The notes: generated by a model not told the origin, from the letters alone. DNA of 5,206 bases from Methyloprofundus sp. (GCA_030636485.1 DAOVWV010000148.1:1-5206), one strand, 5' to 3'; positions 1-5,206 are shown, counted from the stretch's first letter. Numbers and translations are program-made.

Positions 1-310
1 TGATTTTATCCAGAATTTCGTGTACATTCCAGGTCATCTTTGCCGAATTGATAGAGAAAGCAATATTTCCGGGAATATTCAATTCTAGCATTTCCCCCTT
101 TAGTACTGGCTCAATGTCCTTATACAATAACTTACTGCGAAACAATGCATTCTGCTCCAGCAAATACTGTTTTTCATCCTTTCCCGCTAAAAACCCAAAA
201 GCAACTTCTCCAGGCGCTGGCCCTTGATACTCCTTGACATGTTTAGTTGAAGTTTTCTGGCACGCTGTTAAAAGTGTTACCAGCATAAAAGCAATTAATA
301 ATCGTTTCAT
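1..310 (-). CDS. Partial OmpA-family outer-membrane lipoprotein (N-terminal 103 residues)
   Basis: The reading frame opens at an ATG (310-308) and stays open to the left edge, so the C-terminus is missing. The N-terminus is a typical lipoprotein signal: MKR, a hydrophobic stretch (LLIAFMLVTLL), then the lipobox L14-T15-A16-C17. Cys17 is the expected lipidation site, and Gln at +2 suggests sorting to the outer membrane. Residues about 72-90 (GEMLELNIPGNIAFSINSA) resemble the first strand of OmpA-like peptidoglycan-binding domains in YiaD-type lipoproteins (compare 'NIILNMPNNVTF'). The helix and the peptidoglycan-contacting residues would lie beyond the edge. The likely role is anchoring the outer membrane to the cell wall, which is inferred from family only. 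An in-frame ATG 15 bp upstream (325) is possible, but neither start has a clear Shine-Dalgarno sequence; 310 gives the more usual signal peptide. The gene is transcribed divergently from glnA and has no evident link to nitrogen control. Confidence 0.75.
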   Translation of the reverse strand, partial: MKRLLIAFMLVTLLTACQKTSTKHVKEYQGPAPGEVAFGFLAGKDEKQYLLEQNALFRSKLLYKDIEPVLKGEMLELNIPGNIAFSINSAKMTWNVHEILDKI

Positions 311-388
311 TTCTTGTATCAACATTTGAGAATAAACTTTAATGATACCAAATTTGCTGACTGACTGCTTAGCTCTGCTGCAAATAAA

Positions 389-403
389 CCATAAAAACTA
401 TGG
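389..403. repeat. Short inverted repeat CCATA-N5-TATGG
   Basis: Arms of five bases (389-393 and 399-403) form a perfect dyad around AAAAC. The right arm overlaps the possible -24 element described at 401-416. This could be a small operator or chance in AT-rich DNA. Confidence 0.3.
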
Positions 404-416
404 TAAAACCTATGCT
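401..416 (+). promoter_or_regulatory. Weak candidate sigma54 -24/-12 element
   Basis: TGG at 401-403 and GC at 414-415 have the required ten bases between GG and GC, and the flanks partly fit TGGCAC-N5-TTGCA (A in the -24 block, T before GC, T after). The predicted start is near 427, which would give a leader of about 290 bases before glnA. It would also put the NtrC-like dyad (489-505) downstream of the start instead of upstream. It is the better of two GG-N10-GC matches on the plus strand before glnA, but the geometry is unusual and the match may be chance. Confidence 0.2.
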
Positions 417-458
417 TCACACGTTCATGACATATCTGATTTTTACAGCCAGTACTCA

Positions 459-486
459 CTACAGGCACAAGGTATAAGGCATAAGG
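459..486 (+). repeat. Four imperfect 7-bp tandem units (consensus YAYAAGG)
   Basis: The units are CTACAGG (459-465), CACAAGG (466-472), TATAAGG (473-479) and CATAAGG (480-486). The AGG core returns every seven bases with no gap, and the array ends two bases before the NtrC-like dyad. It could be a slippage-prone microrepeat or a cluster of protein-binding half-sites. No known factor with this periodicity is assigned. Confidence 0.55.
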
Positions 487-488
487 CA

Positions 489-505
489 CGCACTATTACA
501 GTGCA
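489..505. promoter_or_regulatory. Candidate NtrC-binding site upstream of glnA
   Basis: The 17-bp dyad CGCACTATTACAGTGCA fits the GCAC-N7-GTGC form of enteric NtrC sites and shares 12 of 17 positions with my recollection of E. coli glnA site 2. Its centre is about 223 bp before the glnA start codon. A full second site at the usual distance of about 32 bp was not found on either side; GGCAC at 464-468 is only a half-site. NtrC binding is inferred from sequence similarity and from the neighbouring glnA and glnG genes. Confidence 0.5.
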
Positions 506-548
506 AATTTTTACCTAAAATCAGAATTACAATCATTTAACCAAATAA

Positions 549-561
549 AATCAATGATTTG
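549..561 (+). promoter_or_regulatory. IHF-binding site, full consensus match
   Basis: AATCAATGATTTG matches WATCAANNNNTTR at every defined position, with an A-rich stretch just upstream (541-550). It lies between the NtrC-like dyad and the glnA start, where IHF usually bends DNA in sigma54-dependent promoters. The same bases contain the dyad AAATCA-A-TGATTT, so another dimeric regulator is possible. The match could also be chance in AT-rich DNA. Confidence 0.4.
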
Positions 562-672
562 AAAATATACGCACAAGAGACTTATGTTTCCTGTTATTAA
601 TAAAAATAAGTATTTTTTTTCTAACTATAGTAATATGCTATGTTTCGACTGTCCGACACGACATTGATTAAT

Positions 673-678
673 TATAAT
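673..678 (+). promoter_or_regulatory. Possible sigma70 -10 box for glnA
   Basis: TATAAT is a perfect -10 hexamer, predicting a start near 685 and a leader of about 35 bases that includes the Shine-Dalgarno sequence. No good -35 lies 16-18 bp upstream (the region around 650-655 reads TGTCCG). An alternative pair is TTGATT (664-669) with TACAAT (685-690), but its 15-bp spacer is short. In DNA this AT-rich, a TATAAT can arise by chance. Confidence 0.35.
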
Positions 679-705
679 AACTCTTACAATTTAAGAATAA
701 ACCCC

Positions 706-711
706 AGGAGA
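706..711 (+). promoter_or_regulatory. Shine-Dalgarno sequence of glnA
   Basis: AGGAGA lies eight bases before the ATG at 720. This strong, well-spaced site fixes the glnA start and fits a highly expressed gene. Confidence 0.9.
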
Positions 712-719
712 AGCCTTAA

Positions 720-2129
720 ATGTCAGTAGATAACGTTCTAAAAATGATCCAGGAAAACGATATCAAATTTGTTGATTTCCGTTTTTGTGATACCCGTGGT
801 AAAGAGCAGCATGTTACCTTCCCAGCTCACTCTATTGATGAAGATACCTTTGAAGAAGGCAATATGTTCGATGGTTCTTCTGTTGCAGGCTGGAAGGGCA
901 TCAACGAATCTGACATGATCTTAATGCCAGACCCGGCAACTGCAAAAATAGACCCTTTCTTTGATGACAACACTTTAATTTTACGTTGCGACATCATTGA
1001 GCCTAAAGACATGCAAGGTTACGAGCGTGACCCTCGCTCTATCGCCAGACGTGCAGAAGCTTATATGCAATCTACAGGCATTGCCGATACTGCTTTTTTT
1101 GGACCGGAAAATGAATTTTTCGTATTCGACGATGTACGCTGGAATACGGACATGGGTAGCTGTAGCTATAAGATCGACTCTGAAGAAGCTGGCTGGAACT
1201 CATCAAAAGTCTACGAAGATGGTAACATCGGTCACCGTCCTGGCGTAAAAGGCGGTTACTTCCCCGTACCTCCCGTTGATTCTTTACAAGACATGCGTTC
1301 TGCAATGTGCTTAGTGTTAGAAGAAATGGGACAAGTAACAGAAGTTCATCATCACGAAGTTGCAACGGCTGGCCAATGTGAATTAGGTGTTAGATTTAAC
1401 ACATTAGTTCAAAAAGCAGATGAAGTATTAGAACTTAAATATGTGGTTGCCAATATCGCTCACGCTTACGGAAAAACGGCTACATTCATGCCTAAACCTC
1501 TCGTAGGTGATAATGGTAACGGCATGCACGTACACCAGTCTTTAGCAAAAGATGGCGTTAACCTTTTCTCAGGTGATTTATACGGTGGTTTATCAGAAAC
1601 TGCTTTATTCTACATCGGCGGTGTTATCAAACACGCAAAAGCATTAAATGCTTTTGCTAACGCATCAACAAACAGCTACAAACGTCTTGTTCCAGGCTTT
1701 GAAGCACCTGTTATGCTTGCATATTCTGCACGTAACCGTTCTGCTTCTATCCGTATTCCTTTTGTTAACAACCCAAAAGGCCGCCGTATCGAATTACGTT
1801 TTGGTGATTCAACAGCTAACCCATACCTATGCTTCGCGGCAATGTTAATGGCTGGCCTTGATGGTATCCAAAACAAGATTCACCCTGGTGATGCAATGGA
1901 TAAAGATCTGTATGACCTACCACCAGAAGAAGAAAAACTGATCCCTCAAGTTGCTTTCTCTTTTGATGAAGCGCTAAAAGCACTTGATGAAGATCGCGAA
2001 TTCCTAACACGTGGTGGCGTTTTCACTGATGATGCAATTGATGGCTATATTGACCTGAAAAATGAAGAAGTTCAGCGTCTACGCATGAGCACTCACCCTG
2101 TAGAATTCGACATGTACTATAGCTTGTAA
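720..2129 (+). CDS. glnA: Glutamine synthetase, type I (GSI-beta, adenylylatable)
   Basis: This cytosolic dodecameric enzyme makes glutamine from glutamate, ammonia and ATP, the main entry of ammonia into metabolism. The 469 residues equal the enteric length. Residues match E. coli numbering plus one: DGSS 51-54 (ammonia-site loop), E130 and E132 in GPENEFF (metal site), E213 in the [11 protein letters not shown] segment and E221 (metal ligands), NGNGMH ending at H270, R322, the flexible-loop E328 in VPGFEAP, R340 and R345 in NRSASIRIP, and E358 and R360 in RIELRFGD. Tyr398 in [10 protein letters not shown] is the adenylylation site, so a GlnE adenylyltransferase is expected elsewhere in the genome. 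The start at 720 has a strong Shine-Dalgarno sequence, and the N-terminus [10 protein letters not shown] agrees with the family. No key residue is missing. The gene is followed by its own terminator, which separates it from glnLG. Nitrogen control is likely through NtrC, though the promoter here is unclear. Confidence 0.98.
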   Translation: MSVDNVLKMIQENDIKFVDFRFCDTRGKEQHVTFPAHSIDEDTFEEGNMFDGSSVAGWKGINESDMILMPDPATAKIDPFFDDNTLILRCDIIEPKDMQGYERDPRSIARRAEAYMQSTGIADTAFFGPENEFFVFDDVRWNTDMGSCSYKIDSEEAGWNSSKVYEDGNIGHRPGVKGGYFPVPPVDSLQDMRSAMCLVLEEMGQVTEVHHHEVATAGQCELGVRFNTLVQKADEVLELKYVVANIAHAYGKTATFMPKPLVGDNGNGMHVHQSLAKDGVNLFSGDLYGGLSETALFYIGGVIKHAKALNAFANASTNSYKRLVPGFEAPVMLAYSARNRSASIRIPFVNNPKGRRIELRFGDSTANPYLCFAAMLMAGLDGIQNKIHPGDAMDKDLYDLPPEEEKLIPQVAFSFDEALKALDEDREFLTRGGVFTDDAIDGYIDLKNEEVQRLRMSTHPVEFDMYYSL

Positions 2130-2141
2130 ATTATATTTTTA

Positions 2142-2165
2142 ACCCTATTGCTTATCTTTTAGGGT
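2142..2165 (+). repeat. Small hairpin ahead of the glnA terminator
   Basis: ACCCTA (2142-2147) and TAGGGT (2160-2165) are complementary around a 12-base loop. The left arm could instead pair with AGGGT at 2179-2183, which forms the left arm of the terminator stem, so the two structures could compete. The 12-bp terminator stem should dominate. The hairpin may protect the 3' end or be a decayed second terminator. Confidence 0.35.
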
Positions 2166-2177
2166 GACCAATATTCT

Positions 2178-2209
2178 AAGGGTAACTGAGAAATCAGTTA
2201 CCCTTTTTT
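2178..2209 (+). terminator. Rho-independent terminator of glnA
   Basis: A perfect 12-bp stem (AAGGGTAACTGA, 2178-2189, with its complement at 2194-2205) closes a GAAA tetraloop and runs into TTTTTT (2204-2209). It begins 48 bases after the glnA stop. It should end most glnA transcripts and limit read-through into glnL, as the glnA-glnL terminator does in enterics. Confidence 0.93.
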
Positions 2210-2230
2210 AATTTCTAATTTTTATTTTCT

Positions 2231-2247
2231 TGCACCACTTTAGTGCA
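2231..2247. promoter_or_regulatory. Candidate NtrC-binding site 1 of the glnL promoter
   Basis: TGCACCACTTTAGTGCA has perfect TGCAC and GTGCA half-sites separated by seven bases, the form of strong enteric NtrC sites such as E. coli glnA site 1 (TGCACCAACATGGTGCT). Its centre is about 252 bp before the predicted sigma54 start, a workable enhancer distance. Confidence 0.7.
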
Positions 2248-2261
2248 AATCCATTCCAATA

Positions 2262-2278
2262 AGCTTATACTTGGTGCA
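2262..2278. promoter_or_regulatory. Candidate NtrC-binding site 2 of the glnL promoter
   Basis: AGCTTATACTTGGTGCA keeps a full right half-site (TTGGTGCA) but a degraded left half (AGC only). Its centre is 31 bp from that of site 1, about three helical turns and close to the spacing of the paired glnA sites in E. coli. A strong plus a weak site on one DNA face would allow cooperative loading of NtrC. The 10-bp palindrome ATAAGCTTAT (2259-2268) overlaps its left part and may belong to another protein or be incidental. Confidence 0.5.
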
Positions 2279-2417
2279 TAACAATCAACAAGAAAATTGA
2301 CCACTCCTGCTCCGGCACTCACACCCTAGCTTTTCAGCGATAAACTTCCCCTTCCACACCCTCCTTAAGCCACTGGAAATAAGCTCCATTGACCCCTCTT
2401 ATAAAGCCCGATAACAA

Positions 2418-2430
2418 TATCAAAACGTTT
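2418..2430 (+). promoter_or_regulatory. Candidate IHF site upstream of glnL
   Basis: TATCAAAACGTTT fits WATCAANNNNTTR at all but the last position. It is centred about 67 bp before the predicted sigma54 start, between the NtrC sites and the promoter, where an IHF bend would bring the enhancer to the polymerase. The consensus is loose, so the position carries much of the argument. Confidence 0.4.
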
Positions 2431-2464
2431 CTACGATTAATTTTTCAGCCATTATTTTAATAAT

Positions 2465-2480
2465 TGGTCTGCATCTTGCT
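2465..2480 (+). promoter_or_regulatory. Candidate sigma54 (-24/-12) promoter of glnLG
   Basis: TGGTCTGCATCTTGCT has GG at 2466-2467 and GC at 2478-2479 with exactly ten bases between. The -12 block TTGCT is a full match to TTGCW; the -24 block keeps TGG and the G four bases further on. The predicted start is near 2491, leaving a leader of about 20 bases before glnL. It is the only well-matched such element found in this intergenic region and lies downstream of paired NtrC-like sites. Autoregulation by NtrC is therefore likely but inferred. Confidence 0.65.
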
Positions 2481-2483
2481 TAC

Positions 2484-2489
2484 TATAAT
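2484..2489 (+). promoter_or_regulatory. sigma70-like -10 overlapping the sigma54 promoter
   Basis: TATAAT is perfect; the hexamer at a 17-bp spacing (2461-2466, TAATTG) is a poor -35. The predicted start is near 2496. If real, it would give basal NtrB and NtrC, and the two polymerase forms would compete because the elements overlap. Confidence 0.35.
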
Positions 2490-2510
2490 AGTAGTCACTC
2501 TTTATCTGTC

Positions 2511-3563
2511 ATGCCCGTGCATAAAAAAATACTAGAAAATTTAAATGAAGCCATCCTTTTATTTGATAGCGCTCTAAACCTTAGTTACATCAATACTGCA
2601 GGTGAAGTATTATTTGAAGACAGTGCACGCCACTTACTAGGCAAGCCCGCAAAATATCTGTTTGCCTCTGAAACTGCGCTTATAAACGATTTAAAATACA
2701 GTATTGATCAAAATGAAGGTTTTTTTGACCCTGAACTGACCCTGATGTTAGCGCATAAGAAAATAACCCTGAGCCTGAGTGCGACTCCACTACTAGAAAC
2801 TCCGCAAGCGCCTGAAGTTCTACTGGAACTGCAACAGGTAGACCACCACCTACGCATTTCAAAAGAGGAGCAGTTACTTGCTCAGGAAAATATTTCACGC
2901 ATGTTAATGCGTGGCTTTGCACATGAAATCAAGAACCCGCTAGGAGGCTTGAGAGGGGCTGCACAACTTCTTGAACTTGAACTGCAAGATAATGATTTAA
3001 AGGAATATACTCAAATTATTATCGAAGAAGCTGACCGCATGAAAGTACTCATGGACAAAATGCTTGGTCCCAATAAAGTACCCAATAAAGTTGCATTAAA
3101 TATTCATGAGGCTTTGGAGCGTGTTAGACAGCTCGTTCAAGCCGAAACGGCTGATTCAATAAAAATCATACGCGACTATGACCCCAGCATTCCAGAATTA
3201 ATGGCGGATAAAAACCAGCTTATCCAGGCATTTTTAAATATTGTACGTAATGCAACCCAGGCCATTCAAAATACAGGAGAAATTATCCTGCGCACACGTA
3301 TTTATAGACAAATGAGCATTGCCGGAAAGCGCCACAAACTCGCAGCACGTATTGACATTATTGATAATGGCACTGGCATTAAACCAGAACTGATCAACCA
3401 GATATTTTACCCAATGATTACAGGCCGGCACGATGGCACTGGGCTTGGATTACCCATTTCACAATCCATTATTAACCAGTATAACGGTATTATTGAGTGT
3501 ACCAGCACTGATAAAAAGACAACGTTTTCAATCTTCTTGCCCGTAGGAAATCTTAATGACTAA
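2511..3563 (+). CDS. glnL: Nitrogen regulation sensor kinase/phosphatase NtrB (NRII)
   Basis: This soluble histidine kinase phosphorylates NtrC under nitrogen limitation and, with PII (GlnB), dephosphorylates it under excess. There are 350 residues with no membrane segment. Residues about 5-110 form a PAS-like sensor domain (ILENLNEAILLFD aligns with E. coli ILNSLINSILLID). The H-box RGFAHEIKNPLGGLRGAAQL carries the phosphorylated His138. The kinase domain shows the N-box (FLNIVRNATQAI, N243 and N247), G1 (DNGTGI, 285-290), the F-box (IFYPMITGR) and G2 (GTGLGLPIS). The start at 2511 has no visible Shine-Dalgarno sequence, but there is no in-frame ATG, GTG or TTG just upstream and the alignment supports it. 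The 3' end overlaps glnG by 8 bp, so translation is likely coupled. A PNKV-PNKV repeat (187-194) in the linker does not change the family length. Confidence 0.97.
   Translation: MPVHKKILENLNEAILLFDSALNLSYINTAGEVLFEDSARHLLGKPAKYLFASETALINDLKYSIDQNEGFFDPELTLMLAHKKITLSLSATPLLETPQAPEVLLELQQVDHHLRISKEEQLLAQENISRMLMRGFAHEIKNPLGGLRGAAQLLELELQDNDLKEYTQIIIEEADRMKVLMDKMLGPNKVPNKVALNIHEALERVRQLVQAETADSIKIIRDYDPSIPELMADKNQLIQAFLNIVRNATQAIQNTGEIILRTRIYRQMSIAGKRHKLAARIDIIDNGTGIKPELINQIFYPMITGRHDGTGLGLPISQSIINQYNGIIECTSTDKKTTFSIFLPVGNLND
3545..3549 (+). promoter_or_regulatory. Shine-Dalgarno sequence of glnG, inside the end of glnL
   Basis: AGGAA lies six bases before the ATG at 3556, within the last codons of glnL. 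With the 8-bp gene overlap it supports the chosen start and coupled translation of the two proteins. Confidence 0.8.
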
Positions 3564-4989
3564 TAGCTACCATGTATGGATTACAGATGATGACAAATCT
3601 ATCCGCTGGGTGATTGAAAAAGCATTGAACAAAAATAACATTAGGACAGAAAGCTTTGCCAATAGCCAGGACCTTCTTGACGCACTGCAACATGATACCC
3701 CTGATGCATTATTATCTGATATTCGTATGCCTGGAATAGATGGCCTGCAATTGCTGAAAAAACTGCAGCATACACACCCAGAGTTACCGGTCATTATCAT
3801 GACCGCTCACTCTGACCTTGAGAGTGCTGTATCAGCCTTCCATGGCGGTGCATTTGAATACCTACCCAAGCCTTTTGACATCAAGGAGATGATCGCCGTT
3901 GTTGAGCGAGCCTGCATACATAGCCAGCAAACACAACACCAGAGCTTAAAAGAAAATCCTGAAAGCGAAGAAGAAACAGCACCAGAAATCATTGGCGAAG
4001 CCCCTGCAATGCAGGAGGTTTTTCGCGCCATTGGCCGCCTGGCTCGCTCACATATTACCGTATTGATTAATGGCCAATCGGGCACAGGGAAAGAACTGGT
4101 TGCCAAGGCCTTACACCGCCATAGCCCAAGAGCAAAACAACCCTTCATTGCATTAAATATGGCAGCCATTCCCAAAGACCTGATGGAATCAGAACTATTT
4201 GGGCATGAAAAAGGCGCTTTTACAGGTGCTAATAGCAGACGTGCTGGACGCTTTGAACAAGCGAATAATGGCACCTTATTTCTGGATGAAATTGGCGACA
4301 TGCCGGCCGAATTACAAACCCGCCTATTACGGGTTTTATCTGACAATGAATTTTACCCTATTGGTGCCCACACACCGACCAGGGTCGATGTACGCATTAT
4401 TGCTGCAACACACCAAGATCTTGAAGCACTCGTTAAGCAAGGCCTATTCAGAGAAGATTTATTTCACCGCCTTAATGTCATCCGTATACATATCCCTCCC
4501 CTACATGAACGTAGCCAAGATATACCCTTATTAATGCAACACTTTTTAGCCGCTGCTGCCAATGAATTAGACAGTGAAATTAAGCTATTAACGACAGAAG
4601 CTGAGACTTATTTATGCACCTTGCCCTGGCCAGGAAATGTCCGCCAATTAGAAAATATCTGTCGCTGGATAACCGTCATGGCATCTGGAAGAGAGATACA
4701 CCTCATAGATTTACCACCAGAATTACAACCCGACTACATGACGAGCGGGTCTCATGCCGACTCAGTAGAAATGGTAAATAACTGGCAACTAGGCTTAAAA
4801 AAAGCAATTGAAGAGAAGATTAAACTTAGACACAAGGATATAGCTAAACAAATCATCCCGCAGACGGAAACCATTTTAATTCAAGCAGCACTAGAATACA
4901 CTCGGGGACACCGCCATGAAGCGGCCAACTTATTAGGCTATGGGCGCAATACCTTGACTCGAAAAATAAAGGAACTGGCAATCGAGTAA
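3556..4989 (+). CDS. glnG: Nitrogen regulation response regulator NtrC (NRI), sigma54 activator
   Basis: This is the DNA-binding partner of NtrB; when phosphorylated it oligomerises at enhancer sites and uses ATP to open sigma54 promoters. Of the 477 residues, 1-120 are the receiver domain: acidic D11-D13, phospho-acceptor D55 (LLSDIRMPG), T83 and K105 (LPKPF). A Glu-rich linker (about 121-143) follows. The AAA+ domain (about 144-385) has Walker A GQSGTGKE (173-180), the sigma54-contact loop GAFTGA (220-225), Walker B LFLDE (241-245), arginines R299 and R305 in LFREDLFHR, and WPGNVRQLEN (358-367). The C-terminal Fis-type helix-turn-helix (about 438-477, EAANLLGYGRNTLTRKIKEL) closely matches E. 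coli NtrC. All catalytic and contact residues are present. Its own product is the likely ligand of the dyads at 489-505 and 2231-2278. No intrinsic terminator is seen directly after it. Confidence 0.98.
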   Translation: MTNSYHVWITDDDKSIRWVIEKALNKNNIRTESFANSQDLLDALQHDTPDALLSDIRMPGIDGLQLLKKLQHTHPELPVIIMTAHSDLESAVSAFHGGAFEYLPKPFDIKEMIAVVERACIHSQQTQHQSLKENPESEEETAPEIIGEAPAMQEVFRAIGRLARSHITVLINGQSGTGKELVAKALHRHSPRAKQPFIALNMAAIPKDLMESELFGHEKGAFTGANSRRAGRFEQANNGTLFLDEIGDMPAELQTRLLRVLSDNEFYPIGAHTPTRVDVRIIAATHQDLEALVKQGLFREDLFHRLNVIRIHIPPLHERSQDIPLLMQHFLAAAANELDSEIKLLTTEAETYLCTLPWPGNVRQLENICRWITVMASGREIHLIDLPPELQPDYMTSGSHADSVEMVNNWQLGLKKAIEEKIKLRHKDIAKQIIPQTETILIQAALEYTRGHRHEAANLLGYGRNTLTRKIKELAIE

Positions 4990-5206
4990 AAATGATCCTA
5001 GTGGGCATTAATTCATTAAAGAGCGCCCCGGGCGCCTGATCCATCGATTGGGAATGGCAAAGCAGCCTAGACAGTATTAGAGTACCGCTATGAAGTGGCA
5101 GTTTTATTAGACTATGAAAGAGTTTTTTCTAGCCTTAGAAAATAAAGGCACACCCTTGTTGAGCCTATAACGCACCATGGCTTTATGCATAAATCTAGGC
5201 GCAAAA
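4990..5206. other. Region after glnG with no supported gene
   Basis: These 217 bases carry stops in all frames over most of their length, no Shine-Dalgarno-led start and no tRNA-like fold. Only a GC-rich dyad (5023-5035) stands out. A 32-codon open stretch enters from the right edge on the minus strand and stops at 5107-5109. It could be the tail of a convergent gene, but it is too short to judge. Confidence 0.5.
5023..5035 (-). repeat. GC-rich dyad after glnG, possible weak minus-strand terminator
   Basis: GCGCCC (5023-5028) and GGGCGC (5030-5035) are perfectly complementary around a single base, so the real hairpin would be a 5-bp stem with a 3-base loop. On the plus strand no T-run follows. 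On the minus strand the stem is followed by TCTTTAAT, a weak U-tract that could end a convergent transcript coming from the right. It stands out because the surrounding DNA is AT-rich. Confidence 0.3.

Larger units (their letters stand above)
311..719. other. Divergent intergenic region between the lipoprotein gene and glnA
   Basis: These 409 bases hold no supported gene. They are AT-rich, especially 510-690, and contain an inverted repeat (389-403), four 7-bp repeat units (459-486), an NtrC-like dyad (489-505), a consensus IHF site (549-561), a TATAAT box (673-678) and the glnA ribosome-binding site. The length and content suit a regulated glnA promoter region that must also hold the promoter for the divergent lipoprotein gene. 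No convincing minus-strand -35/-10 pair was found for that gene. Confidence 0.7.
2210..2510 (+). promoter_or_regulatory. glnA-glnL intergenic regulatory region
   Basis: These 301 bases hold no supported gene. In order they carry paired NtrC-like sites (2231-2278), a C-rich, T-poor stretch with no recognised signal (about 2300-2400), a near-consensus IHF site (2418-2430) and overlapping sigma54 and sigma70 elements (2465-2489). This is the order expected of an NtrC-activated sigma54 promoter, here reading into glnL and glnG. Confidence 0.65.

Noticed and set aside
377..390. Minus-strand GG-N10-GC match before the lipoprotein gene
   Set aside because: The bases before the GC are CA and not TT, and an outer-membrane lipoprotein gene gives no reason to expect sigma54 control.
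478..491. GG-N10-GC match inside the 7-bp repeats
   Set aside because: The -12 block reads ACGCA and the -24 block lacks the T before GG. It also overlaps the NtrC-like dyad, which would block it.
505..719. Possible glutamine riboswitch in the glnA leader
   Set aside because: No conserved stem-loop arrangement of the cyanobacterial glnA RNA type is visible; the stretch is mostly A and T with little pairing potential.
827..1876. Several 60-97 codon open frames on the minus strand and in other plus frames inside glnA
   Set aside because: They lie wholly inside a fully conserved glutamine synthetase gene, have no Shine-Dalgarno sequences and show no recognisable protein features.
2314..2330. 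GGCAC block resembling a sigma54 -24 element
   Set aside because: GC is 13 bases after GG instead of 10, so the spacing fails.
3069..3091. Direct repeat CCCAATAAAGT with 12-base period in glnL
   Set aside because: It encodes PNKV twice in the linker after the H-box domain, but the segment is the same length as in other NtrB proteins, so there is no sign of a recent duplication with effect.
3807..4346. A 179-codon minus-strand open frame opposite glnG
   Set aside because: It covers the strongly conserved receiver and AAA+ coding sequence of NtrC; its composition (many Ser, Arg, Cys) is that of an antisense shadow.
5050..5063. GG-N10-GC match after glnG
   Set aside because: AA precedes the GC, no NtrC-like dyad is near and no gene follows in the window.
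5114..5170. An 18-codon open frame starting at ATG 5114
   Set aside because: It has no Shine-Dalgarno sequence and no recognisable motif, and is short enough to occur by chance.

Overview
The window carries the nitrogen-assimilation locus glnA-glnL(ntrB)-glnG(ntrC) of an AT-rich gammaproteobacterium. The basis is gene order and protein character: a GSI-beta glutamine synthetase of the adenylylated type (469 aa, Tyr398 in a DLYDLPPEE context), and NtrB and NtrC proteins that match the enteric proteins motif by motif. The genus cannot be named from the sequence.

Layout. 1-310 (minus strand) is the 5' part of a divergent gene for a small lipoprotein whose sequence runs into an OmpA-like domain; the rest lies off the left edge. 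311-719 is a long AT-rich intergenic region with four 7-bp repeats, an NtrC-like dyad, a full consensus IHF site and a sigma70-like -10 before glnA. 720-2129 is glnA, followed by a strong intrinsic terminator (2178-2209). 2210-2510 is a compact regulatory region: two NtrC-like sites 31 bp apart, a near-consensus IHF site, and a -24/-12 element with correct spacing that overlaps a perfect TATAAT, just before glnL. 2511-3563 is glnL and 3556-4989 is glnG, overlapping by 8 bp. 4990-5206 has no supported gene, only a short GC-rich dyad.

How the parts work together. In the known system, NtrB phosphorylates NtrC when nitrogen is short. NtrC-P oligomerises on paired upstream sites and activates sigma54 polymerase, often helped by IHF bending. 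Glutamine synthetase makes glutamine from glutamate, ammonia and ATP and is itself switched off by adenylylation. Here the terminator and the regulatory region after glnA suggest that glnLG is expressed largely from its own autoregulated promoter.

The genes are ordinary. The most interesting content is intergenic: the complete apparent NtrC/IHF/sigma54 module placed before glnL, and the puzzling glnA upstream region, which has an enhancer-like site and an IHF site but no recognisable -24/-12 promoter downstream of them. No novel multi-gene system was found.
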